Assembly: GCF_040373385.1 (NCBI RefSeq)
Contig: NZ_JBDXXH010000012.1
Location: 1 to 64,000 of the forward strand
Direction: 5' to 3'
DNA: 64,000 bases
Origin: Nitratidesulfovibrio sp.
Lineage (GTDB): Bacteria > Desulfobacterota > Desulfovibrionia > Desulfovibrionales > Desulfovibrionaceae
In this document: positions 8,198 through 17,645 of the stretch, piece after piece
Layout: every line of letters begins with the position of its first letter
Position numbering within the stretch: the first letter of the stretch is position 1
Translations under genes and position numbers: made by a program
Notes under the pieces: generated by a model
The model's database searches: none
Told to the model about the DNA's origin: nothing
Seen by the model: only the letters and a program-made list of their open reading frames with translations

Positions 8198-10075
8198 ATG
8201 AGCACCAAACGCGCCTGGGGCACCCTGCACCCCTTCCTTGAAACCGGCGAGATCATGGGCCGTCCAGTGGCCAATGCGGGCTTCATGCGGGCGCTGCTGC
8301 GGGCCGACCCGTTTCCCGAATACCATTTCTTTCTGCCGGGGCAGGACGTGGCAAGGACCACGGACGCCCGCCTGCGCGAGGAATTTCCCGCCATCGCCGC
8401 GCGCGGCGGATTCCGGGTGTCCACCCGCAACGATCTGGTCCGGATGCTGGCGCGCACCCCCTATCATTGCTTTCATCTGTCGGACAGCGTCACCGACCAG
8501 CCCCATCTGGCCCGGCTGCGCAACGCGCACGCGCCGGTGCTGTTCCCGGTGACCGGGGTTACCCATTCGCTCAGTTATGCCCGCTATCCTGCGCGGTTCC
8601 TGGCCCACCTGTGGCCGGGCACCACCGCGCGCGATGCCGTGGTAGCCACATCCACGGCCGGGCAGGCGGTGGTGCTGCGGCTGTTCGAGCATTTGCGGCG
8701 TGCTTACGGTCTGGATGAGGAGGCGTATCCCGCGCCCCACGTGGAGCGCATACCCCTGGGCGTGGATGCGGACTTCCTGAACGCCGCTTCCGGTGCCGCC
8801 CAACCGCAGGGCGGTGCGGCGCAGCGGGCGGACATGCGCCAGCGGCTGGGCGTGGCGGACGAGCCGGTGCTGCTGGTGTTCGCGCGCATCGCCCACTATT
8901 CCAAGATGGACCTGCTGCCCCTGCTGCGTGCCCTGCAAAGGGCCGAGGGGCTGGGGCTGGTGCGCGGCGGCTGCCTGCTGGTGGTGGCCGGATTCGTGAA
9001 ACCCGGCGACGATACCCCGGCCCGCATCACCGAACTTGCCGGGCGGCTGGGCATCCGCATCCGCGTTGTTCCCTCACCCTCCGATGCGGAGCGGGCCGCG
9101 CTGTTCGCGGCGGCGGACGTGTTCGTCTCTCCCGTGGACAACATGCAGGAAACCTTCGGCCTTACCCTGGTGGAAGCCGGGGCCGCCGGGCTGCCCGCCG
9201 TGGTGTCCGACTACGACGGCTACCGCGACATCGTGGTGCACGGCGAAACCGGGTTCACCGTGCCCACCCTGGCCCCGTTGACCACGCCGGACGTGGACAT
9301 GCTGGCGCCGGTCTTTTTCGACAGTCAGTACCACCTGTTGCTGGCCCAGCAGACGGTTGTGGACGTGCCCGCACTGGCCGACGCACTGGCCCGGCTGGCC
9401 ACCGACGCGGAACTGCGCGCCCGCATGGGCGCTGCCGCGCGGGTGCGGGTGCTGGCGGAATTCACCTGGGATGGCGTGGCGGCCCGCTGGCTGGACCTGT
9501 GGGAAGCATTGTGGCGGCAGCCCGCGCCCGGCGGGCACGCTGGCTACGTTGCCGGTGCGCAGGATGCCGACACGGGCTGTTCCGGCGCGGACGCATGCGC
9601 CGAATGCGGGGACGACACGGACGCGGAGGCCCTGCGCGAACTGCGCGAGGTCGTTCATCCGCTGCACATGCCCTACGGAGAGGTGTTCGGCGGCTATCCC
9701 ACGGCGCAGTTGGACGGCGCCATGGTGCTGCGCTGGACCCGCGCGGGCGAGGCCGTGTACCGCAAGCAGGAATTTCCCGTGCTGTACACCGGGGTGGAGC
9801 GGCTGGTGCCGCCCGCCCGGTTGCAGCGGCTGCTGTTTGCCGCGCGTCGGCCCGTGACCGCTGGCCGGTTGCTGGACGTGCTGGCGGAAGAGGGCATGGC
9901 GCGCGAGGCGGCCAGCTTTCTGTTGCTGTGGGCGCTGAAGCAGGACCTGCTGGAGAGGACGTGGCCCGCTTCCGGCCCGGCGCAAGCCCCGGGACTGTCA
10001 GGGCAGGCCGGGCAGGCCGCATCCGTTGACAACGCATCTACGGCCACGCCCCAGGGGGGCGGGGAGGGCGCATGA
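8198..10075 (+). CDS. GT4-type glycosyltransferase with extra C-terminal domain
   Basis: The 625-residue protein has a GT-B fold: an N-terminal acceptor domain beginning GTLHPFLETGEIMGR, then the donor domain with LVFARIAHYSKMDLLP, a VSPVDNMQETFGLTLVEAGA segment carrying the E-x7-E-type motif of family 4, and AGLPAVVSDYDGYRDIV. Beyond about residue 420 comes a Cys-rich linker and a roughly 100-residue helical C-terminal domain that I do not recognise. ATG 8198 is chosen because the sequence resembles a family N-terminus there, but no strong ribosome site precedes it; GTG 8099 is the alternative. Its stop overlaps the next glycosyltransferase start (ATGA). It probably acts in surface polysaccharide or lipopolysaccharide assembly. 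Confidence 0.8.
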   Translation: MSTKRAWGTLHPFLETGEIMGRPVANAGFMRALLRADPFPEYHFFLPGQDVARTTDARLREEFPAIAARGGFRVSTRNDLVRMLARTPYHCFHLSDSVTDQPHLARLRNAHAPVLFPVTGVTHSLSYARYPARFLAHLWPGTTARDAVVATSTAGQAVVLRLFEHLRRAYGLDEEAYPAPHVERIPLGVDADFLNAASGAAQPQGGAAQRADMRQRLGVADEPVLLVFARIAHYSKMDLLPLLRALQRAEGLGLVRGGCLLVVAGFVKPGDDTPARITELAGRLGIRIRVVPSPSDAERAALFAAADVFVSPVDNMQETFGLTLVEAGAAGLPAVVSDYDGYRDIVVHGETGFTVPTLAPLTTPDVDMLAPVFFDSQYHLLLAQQTVVDVPALADALARLATDAELRARMGAAARVRVLAEFTWDGVAARWLDLWEALWRQPAPGGHAGYVAGAQDADTGCSGADACAECGDDTDAEALRELREVVHPLHMPYGEVFGGYPTAQLDGAMVLRWTRAGEAVYRKQEFPVLYTGVERLVPPARLQRLLFAARRPVTAGRLLDVLAEEGMAREAASFLLLWALKQDLLERTWPASGPAQAPGLSGQAGQAASVDNASTATPQGGGEGA

Positions 10076-11376
10076 CCGCCGCGCTTCCGGCTGCACTGCA
10101 TTTCCATACCCTGCTTTCCCACCGGGGCGGTGCCACTCGGGTGGCGCACATGCTGGCGCGGGGGCTTGCCCGGCGCGGCGTGGTGGTGCACCGGACCTGT
10201 GAGATTCTTGACGGTGATATTCCGGCAGGCGAGCAGCCGGGCGGCGACGGTTTCGATGGCGCCCTCCCCGGCGGTTCCCCTGGCTGTCTTGATGACGGCG
10301 GGGCCGTGCATGGCGTGGTGCCCGCCGCCGGGGTGGGCGACTGCCTGATGCCCGGCATGCCCCTGCATCTGCACGCCACGCTGGACTGGACGGCCTGCCT
10401 GGGGTCCATCGTCCGGGCGGGCCAATCGAGGGAGTCGAGCCAGTCGAGGGAGCCGGGCCAGTCGAGGGAGCCGGGCCAGTCGAGCCAGTCGGGGGAGTCG
10501 GGCGCTTCCGGCAGGTCGGCCCGGCCCGCGCCGCCGCTGTCCCCCGTACCTCTTGTCATCACCGTGCACGACTGTTCGCTGCTTGCCGGCGGCTGCGTGT
10601 ACCCCATCGACTGCGACGGCTGGCATACCGGCTGTCCCACCCCGTGCCCGCGCGGTTACCTTGGCGCGGCATCGTTGCAGGATCGCCGGGCCAGTGCGTT
10701 GCGCGCCGCCGCGCCGCTGCTGGTCAGCCCCTCGGGGTGGCTGGCCCGCATGGTGCGGGCGCGCTTTCCCGAGTTGCCGTGCACGGTGGTGCCCAATGGC
10801 GTGGAACCGGCGGGCGGCCCCTCGCAGGCAGAGGCCCGCGCCGCGCTGGGCATCGCGCCCGACGCGCGGGTGGCCATTTTCGTGGCGCACGGAGGCGAGC
10901 AGGCCATGCTCAAGGGCGGGCACCGCTGGATGGCCCTGTGGGGTGAGGTGAAGCGCGCCGTGCCCGCCGCCGTGGGGCTGATGGTAGGCGGCGACGCCAC
11001 CGGGCGCGACGGCGACCTGCTGCGCTGGCCCTACGTGGAACGTGCCATGCTGGATACCCTGCTGGCCGCGTCGGACGTGTTCGTGTATCCCACGCTGGCC
11101 GACAACCACGCCCTGGTGGTGCTGGAAGCCATGGCCGCAGGGGTGCCGGTGTGTTCGTTCCGCGTGGGCGGGCTGCCGGAACAGGTGGAGGACGGCGTTA
11201 CCGGTGCCCTGGCCGATGAGGGCGACTGGGGTGGTCTGGCCACCTCTGTGGCGGGATTGCTGGAACGGCCCCGGTTGGCCCGTACCCTGGGCAGGGCCGG
11301 GCAGGACGCCTGGCGGGCACGGTTTACCGTGGGCAGGATGGTGGAGGATTACCTGAAGGTCTACGCCCGGCTGTAG
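10072..11376 (+). CDS. GT4-type glycosyltransferase
   Basis: This 434-residue protein starts at ATG 10072, overlapping the previous stop by 4 bp, so the two are translationally coupled. The N-terminal domain begins with LLSHRGGATRVAHMLARGLARRG; the donor domain contains VVPNGVEP, AIFVAHGG and ALVVLEAMAAGVPVCSFRVGGLPE, which is the family-4 nucleotide-sugar site. A Cys-containing CPRGYLG segment lies between. Residues 115-145 are a low-complexity Ser/Gln/Glu insert built from an 18-bp DNA tandem repeat and probably form a surface loop. Substrate and acceptor cannot be inferred. Confidence 0.8.
   Translation: MTAALPAALHFHTLLSHRGGATRVAHMLARGLARRGVVVHRTCEILDGDIPAGEQPGGDGFDGALPGGSPGCLDDGGAVHGVVPAAGVGDCLMPGMPLHLHATLDWTACLGSIVRAGQSRESSQSREPGQSREPGQSSQSGESGASGRSARPAPPLSPVPLVITVHDCSLLAGGCVYPIDCDGWHTGCPTPCPRGYLGAASLQDRRASALRAAAPLLVSPSGWLARMVRARFPELPCTVVPNGVEPAGGPSQAEARAALGIAPDARVAIFVAHGGEQAMLKGGHRWMALWGEVKRAVPAAVGLMVGGDATGRDGDLLRWPYVERAMLDTLLAASDVFVYPTLADNHALVVLEAMAAGVPVCSFRVGGLPEQVEDGVTGALADEGDWGGLATSVAGLLERPRLARTLGRAGQDAWRARFTVGRMVEDYLKVYARL
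10421..10500 (+). repeat. 18-bp tandem repeat inside glycosyltransferase gene
   Basis: The unit GCCAGTCGAGGGAGCCGG is exact at 10439-10456 and 10457-10474, flanked by diverged copies starting at 10421 and 10475. The unit length is a multiple of three, so copy changes would keep the reading frame and lengthen the SREPGQ-type loop of the glycosyltransferase. Confidence 0.85.
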
Positions 11377-11430
11377 CCGGGATCCTTCCTGTCGGAGTTT
11401 CCGGGGGGCGCGGCCTGTTTCGGGCTGGCA

Positions 11431-12486
11431 TCACCCCGTGGATTCGAGGGCATTTCCGGTGCACGTCGCCTCGTCGGGCACGGCGTGACCGGGTGCGGCC
11501 TGACTGGATGCGGGGTGACTGGGTGCAGTCTGACCGGGGGCGGGGTGACCGCCCGTGCAGCGCTCCTGTTCCCGCGCGGCGTGCCGGGCCGCCAGTCCGC
11601 GCAGCGATTCGATGGCCAGTTGCGCTGTGCCCCGGTCCCAGAGCATCCAGATGTGGCTCACGGCGGGCGATGTGCGCAGGGTCCAGCCGGGCGTGATGAC
11701 GTGCAGCCCTTCCTGCGGCACCACCATGTTGTCGATGGGCGAATACAGGGCCACGCACGGCACGTCGGACGGGGCCTCGGTGGCTTCCAGTTCGCGGATC
11801 AGCGCCCCCCGAAAGGTCAGGCTGCGGGCCAGGCGTCCCGCGCCCAGCCGGGCCAGGGTGCTGCCCTGGTGCGGGGTGCCCAGGGTCACGGCCCCGGCCA
11901 CCAGTTGCTGGTTGGCCGCGTCGGCCAGCCAGCCCCGGATCAGCAATCCCCCCAGGCTGTGCCCCATGAGCAGGGGGCGTTCACCCGGATGCGCGGCCAG
12001 CAGGTCGCGCACTGCCTCGTCCAGTTCGTCCACCAGCAGTCCGAACTCGGTGTGCCAACTGGAATAGCCGTGGCAGTACACCCGCGTGAACCCGGCTGCC
12101 ATCAGCCAGCGTCGGTACAGGGTCCATGCCGTGACGTTGTGGTACAGGCCGTGGACCAGCAGGACGGGCGGCATGTCTGGCGGCAGTTTTGGGCGCGGAG
12201 AGGAAGCGGGGGCATGTCCGCCGCACGGTGCGCCACCGTGGTGTTCGTCCCGGGGCGCGGCCTGGCGCGGATGGGGGCAGGGACGGCAGCGTTGCCGGAA
12301 CCACGGGCCGAATGGATAAAAGGCCAGCGCCAGCGCTACCCCGGCCACGCTGTAGACCACGCCCCGCACCACCAGCGCGGGCGGGGGCGTGGGGGCGGCG
12401 TCGCGGCGCGCGGCGCGGAAGAACAGCAGGTAGCTGATTATGGCGATTGTCAGGGCGATGCACAGCGGCACCAGCAGCAAGGACAT
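11431..12486 (-). CDS. Membrane-anchored alpha/beta hydrolase (lipase/esterase-like)
   Basis: The 351-residue protein has two N-terminal hydrophobic segments (about 1-23 and 42-62), a His/Pro-rich linker and then an alpha/beta hydrolase domain from about residue 105. VLLVHGLYHNVTAW gives the oxyanion-hole region, GHSLGG the nucleophile elbow Ser, SPIDNMV the acid and SHIWML the catalytic His, so the triad looks complete. Architecture resembles triacylglycerol-lipase-like or lysophospholipase proteins at the cytoplasmic membrane. The last 45 residues are a Pro/Ala/Ser/His tail made of short repeats. ATG 12486 has GAGGCT upstream. Convergent with the glycosyltransferases; substrate unknown. Confidence 0.78.
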   Translation of the reverse strand: MSLLLVPLCIALTIAIISYLLFFRAARRDAAPTPPPALVVRGVVYSVAGVALALAFYPFGPWFRQRCRPCPHPRQAAPRDEHHGGAPCGGHAPASSPRPKLPPDMPPVLLVHGLYHNVTAWTLYRRWLMAAGFTRVYCHGYSSWHTEFGLLVDELDEAVRDLLAAHPGERPLLMGHSLGGLLIRGWLADAANQQLVAGAVTLGTPHQGSTLARLGAGRLARSLTFRGALIRELEATEAPSDVPCVALYSPIDNMVVPQEGLHVITPGWTLRTSPAVSHIWMLWDRGTAQLAIESLRGLAARHAAREQERCTGGHPAPGQTAPSHPASSQAAPGHAVPDEATCTGNALESTG

Positions 12487-12696
12487 GTATGAGCCTCGTC
12501 GTGAGGAATGCGGCGCGGGGGGGCATGCGCCCGCCGCCGCGCCGGTTGTCTTGACGTGGGCAGAGTAGCCAATTACTGTTCAGGCGACAAGCATGACCGG
12601 CCATGGCCCGGCACCGCCCGTCGCGCCCCCTTGCCGTGCCTTGTCGGCCAGGCATGGGGCCGGGTCGGGCGTTCTGCATCCGGCCCCATGCTTACC

Positions 12697-12800
12697 GGTA
12701 CGTCCGACCCCGGTTTTTCCGGAACGTCTGGCCCGGTTTTACTGGAACGTCTGGCCCGGTTTTACTGGAACGTCTGCCCCGGTTTTACCGGAACGTCTGG
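12697..12800. repeat. 23-bp tandem repeat array, about 4.5 copies
   Basis: Copies start at 12721, 12744, 12767 and 12790 (partial), with a diverged 24-bp copy at 12697. The unit is GGAACGTCTG followed by GCCCGGTTTTACT; the first two full copies are identical. It is in the 464-bp region (12487-12950) upstream of the secreted-protein gene, otherwise empty of genes. There are no unique spacers, so it is not a CRISPR array. It may be a regulator-binding array or a minisatellite. Confidence 0.9.
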
Positions 12801-12950
12801 CTGACGGGCCGTACCCCCAGCGGCGCGCAGCCATCCTGCGTGTCGCAGGGCAACTTCATGCCGCGTTTTCACGGCGCATTCTCCGGCCCTGTCCGCCCTG
12901 CGCCGCCCACCCCTGCCGACACGCCATCCGTCACGAGGTTCTTTCGCCCC

Positions 12951-14201
12951 ATGCCGATGTGTTTTCTTCCGCGTTGCCGCGTCGCGGCCCTTTGCGCCGC
13001 CTTTCGTACATGTTCCCGGGCCGCGTTCGCGCTGGCCGCGTCCTGCGTCCTTGCCCTTGTTCTGTCACTGCCCTCGGCGGCTCAGGCTTCCGACGACAAC
13101 GCCGACAAGACCAGCGAAAAGGGCAACCTGCCCGAACCGGTGGAGGGCGCCGTCACCATGCTGCTCGGCGCCGTGGGCGACCGGGGTGCCGCACCCGGCA
13201 AGGGCCTGGACCTTGCCGCCCTGCGCACGCTGCTCGACTTCGCCATGCAGCCCGCCGCCGCCACGGAAAAGGCCCTGCCCGCCAAGCGCGACCCCGGCTA
13301 CGGCGTCTTCTACCGCAGCATGATCAATGCCCCGCTGGAAAAATTGCTGCGCTACTGCTACGACCCGGCCATTCCGCAGGAAGCGGTGTTTCCCGCGTCC
13401 ATCCGCAGCAGCCGCTGGCAGCCGGGCAGCGACATCATGAAGAGCAGCCTGCGACTGTGGGAACGCGCCGCCGACCAGGGGTTGGCCGATGCCCCGCTGG
13501 TGCTGCACGGTGCCGAGCGCGAGGAAATCACCCCCGATACCTTCAGCGGCTGCTACTACGCCTACACCCTGAACCGCCTGCTGGTGCTCACGCGGCACGA
13601 GGGCAGGGCGGTGCTGGTTTCCGTGTCGCGGCAGGCCGAACCTTCCACCGTGGGCCGCAAGGGCGCCATCGTGGGCAAGGACACCGACTGGGAATACGTC
13701 TATTCCGGCGTGCCCGGCGCCACCACGCGCGGCATCAGCTGGATGGACACCTACATGTACGATTCCGCCACCATCACCGTATTCTTCGAGGAGCAGCCCG
13801 GCGCCAAGGCCACCGGGTACTCCCTGTTCAAATGGGTGAAGGCCGGGTGGGCCAACCTGAACGTGGTGCAGCGCAAGCACATCCGTTCCGGGGCGGAGCG
13901 CTTTCTGTCCGGGTTCCGTCAGGTGCTGGAATCGGATCGGCTGCCCCCGGCAGAAACCATTGCCGCGCGCACCGACGAGTTCGATCGCATGAACGGGGAC
14001 GCCCTGCGCGCCGCGCTGGCCGACTACAGCGTGCGGCTGGCCGTGGTGGCCAAGGACGATTCCATTCTCTCCCGCGACGACTTCTGGAAGATCATCAAGG
14101 ATGGCGCCTACGCCAGCCACCTGAGCCGCGAGGAACTGGTCAGCGCATTGCTCAAGAACTACATGAAGGAACGGCTGGGCAAGCCCGCGCTGGGTTCGTA
14201 G
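12951..14201 (+). CDS. Secreted protein of unknown function
   Basis: The 416-residue product starts at ATG 12951 behind a CGAGGT site. It has a Sec-type signal (hydrophobic run ALAASCVLALVLSLP, likely cut after SAAQA near residue 45). The mature part is about 370 residues, mixed alpha/beta in character, with GYGVFYRSMINAPLEKLLRYC, an RSSRWQPGSDIMKSS segment and a C-terminal helical region. I recognise no catalytic motif. The even charge pattern and lack of repeats suggest a folded periplasmic protein. The longer frame upstream passes through the 23-bp tandem repeats and is rejected as coding. It is followed, 161 bp later, by another unrecognised gene. Confidence 0.7.
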   Translation: MPMCFLPRCRVAALCAAFRTCSRAAFALAASCVLALVLSLPSAAQASDDNADKTSEKGNLPEPVEGAVTMLLGAVGDRGAAPGKGLDLAALRTLLDFAMQPAAATEKALPAKRDPGYGVFYRSMINAPLEKLLRYCYDPAIPQEAVFPASIRSSRWQPGSDIMKSSLRLWERAADQGLADAPLVLHGAEREEITPDTFSGCYYAYTLNRLLVLTRHEGRAVLVSVSRQAEPSTVGRKGAIVGKDTDWEYVYSGVPGATTRGISWMDTYMYDSATITVFFEEQPGAKATGYSLFKWVKAGWANLNVVQRKHIRSGAERFLSGFRQVLESDRLPPAETIAARTDEFDRMNGDALRAALADYSVRLAVVAKDDSILSRDDFWKIIKDGAYASHLSREELVSALLKNYMKERLGKPALGS

Positions 14202-14362
14202 TCCGGCCCGTTCCCCCGAGCCATCGGCGACAACGGCAACGCGCGGCGCAACGTCGCGCGTTGCCTCGTTTCCGGCGAGCGGCTATAGTGCGCCCAGCGT
14301 ACGGCGCCACCATGGCATCCGTCCCGCGCGCACCGCTTTCGTACCGCAACAGCAGGAACCGC

Positions 14363-15385
14363 ATGTCTTCAGCCAGCGATCCTTCCTCTTCCCCTTCGGC
14401 ATGCGCCGGAGACCCTGCCGAGCCAGACATGTCCGGACCAGATATGTCCGAGCCAGACATGGCCGATGTGCTGGCGTCCACGCCCGGCGTCACCCCCGTT
14501 GCCGACGCCGCCTTCGCCGCCGCCTACGAGGCCGCTGGCGACGTGGACCGCGCCCGCCTGAAGACCTGCATCGCCCGCCTGCATGTGCTGTACGGGGCAG
14601 CAGGGGGGGCAGGCGCTGGCGACGTGCGCGAGGGACGCACCGCCACGCGCTGGCGGCAGGGGTTTGCCAGCCTGGAACACGCCTCTCCCTGTGGCTGGAC
14701 GCTGGTCTGCGTGGACGCGGCATGGGTTTCGGCGCCGCGCCTGCTGGCGGCGGTGTTGCCCGCGCTGTTTGCCGGGGTTGGCAGCGTGGCCGTGCTGCGA
14801 ACGGGCGGCAGCGGGCCGTGGCCCGCGCCCGTGCTGGCCGCACTGGAACTGGCCGGGCAGGAGGTGGTTGCCGACGCCGCGCCCGAGGTGCTGCCCACGC
14901 TGCTGGAGGTGCTGGTGGCTTCTGGAAGCACTGGTAGGACAACGGAAGCCGGGGGGCGTCTGCTGTTGCTTGGCGAGCATCCCGACCATGTCTCCGTCCT
15001 GGCCCGCGCGTACGGTGTTCCCGTTTGGCGCGATGCGTCTTTACCGACCATCGGAATTGTATCGCGCGGCGATGCCATCGATGAATCCGATTGCCCGAAT
15101 GGTGCTGCCCTGCGCGCAGCCCACCCGGACGCCACCTTCGTGGATGTTCCGCCCCTGCCGCAGTCCACAGCCCGTGCCGCATCCTTAACGCCGTTCGCCC
15201 CTCTGGCTGCCGTCGCCTGCGCTCCGGCGCATGCCTCGGCCTGGCTTGACCATGCCGGTCTGGTGCTGGGCCCCGGGCACGAATGGTGCTGGATGCACCC
15301 AGGCCTTTCCCCGGCCTGGTTCACGCGGCGCGCCGTGGCCCTGCTGCCCGTGACGGCTTCGTCCGGTTCCTCGGGCCTGCCCTGA
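14363..15385 (+). CDS. Protein of unknown function
   Basis: This 340-residue protein has a Ser/Pro/Asp-rich first 35 residues containing a PDMSGPDMSEPDM repeat, then a folded alpha/beta part. The segment WTLVCVDAAWVSAPRLLAAVLPALFAG followed by GSVAVLR resembles the nucleotide-binding half of aldehyde or histidinol dehydrogenases in pattern, but no active-site Cys or His motif is evident, so I make no functional call. ATG 14363 has AGGA at good spacing; ATG 14311 is an in-frame alternative. The stop is followed directly by a 10-bp tandem repeat (CCTGATCGTT, 15381-15408) and then the EF-G paralogue, with which it may be co-transcribed. Confidence 0.6.
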   Translation: MSSASDPSSSPSACAGDPAEPDMSGPDMSEPDMADVLASTPGVTPVADAAFAAAYEAAGDVDRARLKTCIARLHVLYGAAGGAGAGDVREGRTATRWRQGFASLEHASPCGWTLVCVDAAWVSAPRLLAAVLPALFAGVGSVAVLRTGGSGPWPAPVLAALELAGQEVVADAAPEVLPTLLEVLVASGSTGRTTEAGGRLLLLGEHPDHVSVLARAYGVPVWRDASLPTIGIVSRGDAIDESDCPNGAALRAAHPDATFVDVPPLPQSTARAASLTPFAPLAAVACAPAHASAWLDHAGLVLGPGHEWCWMHPGLSPAWFTRRAVALLPVTASSGSSGLP

Positions 15386-15491
15386 TCGTTCCTGATCGTT
15401 CCTGATCGCCTTGGGCGGCACCCGCCGTGCCTCCGCTCGCCCCGTTCTCCGGTTTCCCCATTTCCTCGCACGCCAATCCCCGGAGCCATCC

Positions 15492-17588
15492 ATGTCTCAC
15501 GCAGCCACCGGCGGCAAACGCCCCCATCCCCGCGAAAAGGCGGCACCGCTGCGCAACATCGGCATCATCGCGCACATCGACGCGGGCAAGACCACCCTCA
15601 CCGAGCGCATCCTGTACTATACCGACCGCATCCATCGGATGGGCGAGGTGCACGACGGCACCGCCACCATGGACTTCATGCCCGAGGAGCAGGAGCGCGG
15701 CATCACCATCGCCTCGGCCTGCACGACCTGCGCGTGGAACGGCCATACCGTGAACATCATCGACACCCCCGGTCACGTGGACTTCACCATAGAGGTGGAG
15801 CGTTCGTTGCGCGTGCTGGACGGCGCGGTGGGCGTGTTCTGCGCGGTGGGCGGGGTGGAACCGCAGTCGGAGACGGTGTGGCGGCAATCCGAGAAGTTCG
15901 GCGTGCCCAAGCTGGCCTTCGTCAACAAGATGGACCGCGCCGGGGCGGACTTTGGCGCGGTGCTGGAGGCCATGCGCACCCGCCTTGGGGCCGTTGTGGT
16001 ACCGGTCATGGCGCCCGTGGGGCAGGCCGAGGACTTCGAGGGACTGCTGGACCTGGTGACCATGGAATATCTTTCGTTCGACCAATCCACCCAGGGCCGC
16101 GAATATACGCGGACCCCGGTGGACCTGGTCGCCTCCCTGCCGGACGCCCCCGCCCCGGCGGCGCTGGCCGAGGCCGCCGTCTGGCGCGAGCGCATGCTGG
16201 AAACCCTGGCCGAGGCGGACGATGCCTTCATCGACGTGTATCTGGGCGGCGGCGACATGGACCCGCAGGTCATCCGGGCCGCGCTGCGCCGGGCCACCCT
16301 GGCCCGGCGGGCGGTGCCGGTGTTCGCGGGTTCCGCCCTGCGCAATACCGGCGTGCAGCCCGTGCTGGACGGGGTATGCGCATACCTGCCCGGCCCGGAC
16401 GAGACCGCCCCGGTAATGGGCTATGACACGGCGCAGGGCCGCAAGGTGCCCGTGCCGTTCGACCCGGACGCCCCGCTGTCCGCGCTGGTGTTCAAGGTGG
16501 TCATGGAGGGCAGCCGCAAGTATGCCCTGCTGCGCCTGTACGCGGGCTCGGCCTCGGAAGGGGACGCCTGCCGCAACGTCACCCGCGAGAAGGACGAGCG
16601 CTTCTCCAAGTTGTACCGGCTGCATGCCGGGCGGCGCGAGCAGATCGAAACCGCCGTGGCGGGCGACATCGTGGCCGCCGTGGGGCTGCGGTCGGTGCGT
16701 ACCGGGGACACCCTGTCCGACCCGGTTCGGCCATTGCTGCTGGAAAACATCGCCGCGTACCGCCCGGTGATCTCGCTGGCGCTGGAACCGCGCAACACCG
16801 AGGAAGGCGCCAAGCTGGACGAGGTGCTGGAGCGCTTCACGCTGGAAGACCCCACCCTGGCCATGGAACTGGACGAGGGTACCGGCCAGCGCATCGTGTC
16901 CGGCATGGGCGAGCTGCACCTTGAAGTGGTGCTGGAACGCATGCGGCGTGAATATGGCGTGTCGCCCCGCGTGGGCAACCCGCAGGTGGTGCATCAGGAA
17001 ACCATCCTTTCCGTCGCTGCGGGCAGCGGCGAATTCGACCGCGAACTGGGCGACCAGCAGCATTACGGCTATGTGGCCCTGTCCATGGCCCCCCGCCCGC
17101 GCGATGCGGGCACCCGCGTCCGCTTCGAGGTGGATACCCAGCAGTGGCCCCGCCCGTGGGTGGACGCCGTGGAGCAGGGCATTACCGACAGCCTGCAAAG
17201 CGGCGTGGTCAAGGGCTATCCGGTGCAGGACGTGGAGATTGCCGTTACCGAGCTGCGCCGCCGCGATGGCGCCTCCAGCCCGGCGGGCTACCACATGGCC
17301 GCCGTGGCCGCCGTCAAGGATACCCTGGCCAAGGCCGACCCGGTGCTGCTGGAACCCATCATGTTCGTGGAAATCGGCGTGCCCGAGGCCCACGTGGGTT
17401 CGGCCATCGGCCTGTTGGGCGCGCGCGGCGGCAAGGTGGAGAACATGTTCGACCATTCCGGCCAGAAGGTGGTGCAGGCCCTGGCCCCGCTGCGCGAACT
17501 GTTCGGTTTTTCCACGGCCCTGCGTTCGGCCACTCAGGGCCGTGCCGGGCTGGTGATGCGCTTCGAGCGCTTCGACAGGATGGAATGA
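15492..17588 (+). CDS. fusA2: Elongation factor G paralogue (EF-G2 type)
   Basis: The 698-residue GTPase has all five EF-G domains: G1 AHIDAGKTT, G2 ERGITI, G3 DTPGHVDF, G4 NKMDRAG; domain II around 300-400; domain III-V with GMGELHLEV and the C-terminal RGGKVENMF/RSATQGRAGL region. It should act in ribosome translocation or recycling, or as a specialised stress variant. It is called a paralogue because it stands alone, away from the rpsL-rpsG-tuf operon that normally carries fusA; a second fusA in the genome would confirm this. ATG 15492 has CGGAG upstream and is the first Met before the conserved RNIGIIAHID. Confidence 0.88.
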   Translation: MSHAATGGKRPHPREKAAPLRNIGIIAHIDAGKTTLTERILYYTDRIHRMGEVHDGTATMDFMPEEQERGITIASACTTCAWNGHTVNIIDTPGHVDFTIEVERSLRVLDGAVGVFCAVGGVEPQSETVWRQSEKFGVPKLAFVNKMDRAGADFGAVLEAMRTRLGAVVVPVMAPVGQAEDFEGLLDLVTMEYLSFDQSTQGREYTRTPVDLVASLPDAPAPAALAEAAVWRERMLETLAEADDAFIDVYLGGGDMDPQVIRAALRRATLARRAVPVFAGSALRNTGVQPVLDGVCAYLPGPDETAPVMGYDTAQGRKVPVPFDPDAPLSALVFKVVMEGSRKYALLRLYAGSASEGDACRNVTREKDERFSKLYRLHAGRREQIETAVAGDIVAAVGLRSVRTGDTLSDPVRPLLLENIAAYRPVISLALEPRNTEEGAKLDEVLERFTLEDPTLAMELDEGTGQRIVSGMGELHLEVVLERMRREYGVSPRVGNPQVVHQETILSVAAGSGEFDRELGDQQHYGYVALSMAPRPRDAGTRVRFEVDTQQWPRPWVDAVEQGITDSLQSGVVKGYPVQDVEIAVTELRRRDGASSPAGYHMAAVAAVKDTLAKADPVLLEPIMFVEIGVPEAHVGSAIGLLGARGGKVENMFDHSGQKVVQALAPLRELFGFSTALRSATQGRAGLVMRFERFDRME

Positions 17589-17645
17589 TGTTTCCTGCAT
17601 TTCCCGTGATGACGCGCGCCACGGCGCGCCCGCCAAGGAACCGAG

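Noticed and set aside
12697..12800. CRISPR-like repeats
   Set aside because: Units of 23 bp are contiguous with no unique spacers and no cas genes are present.
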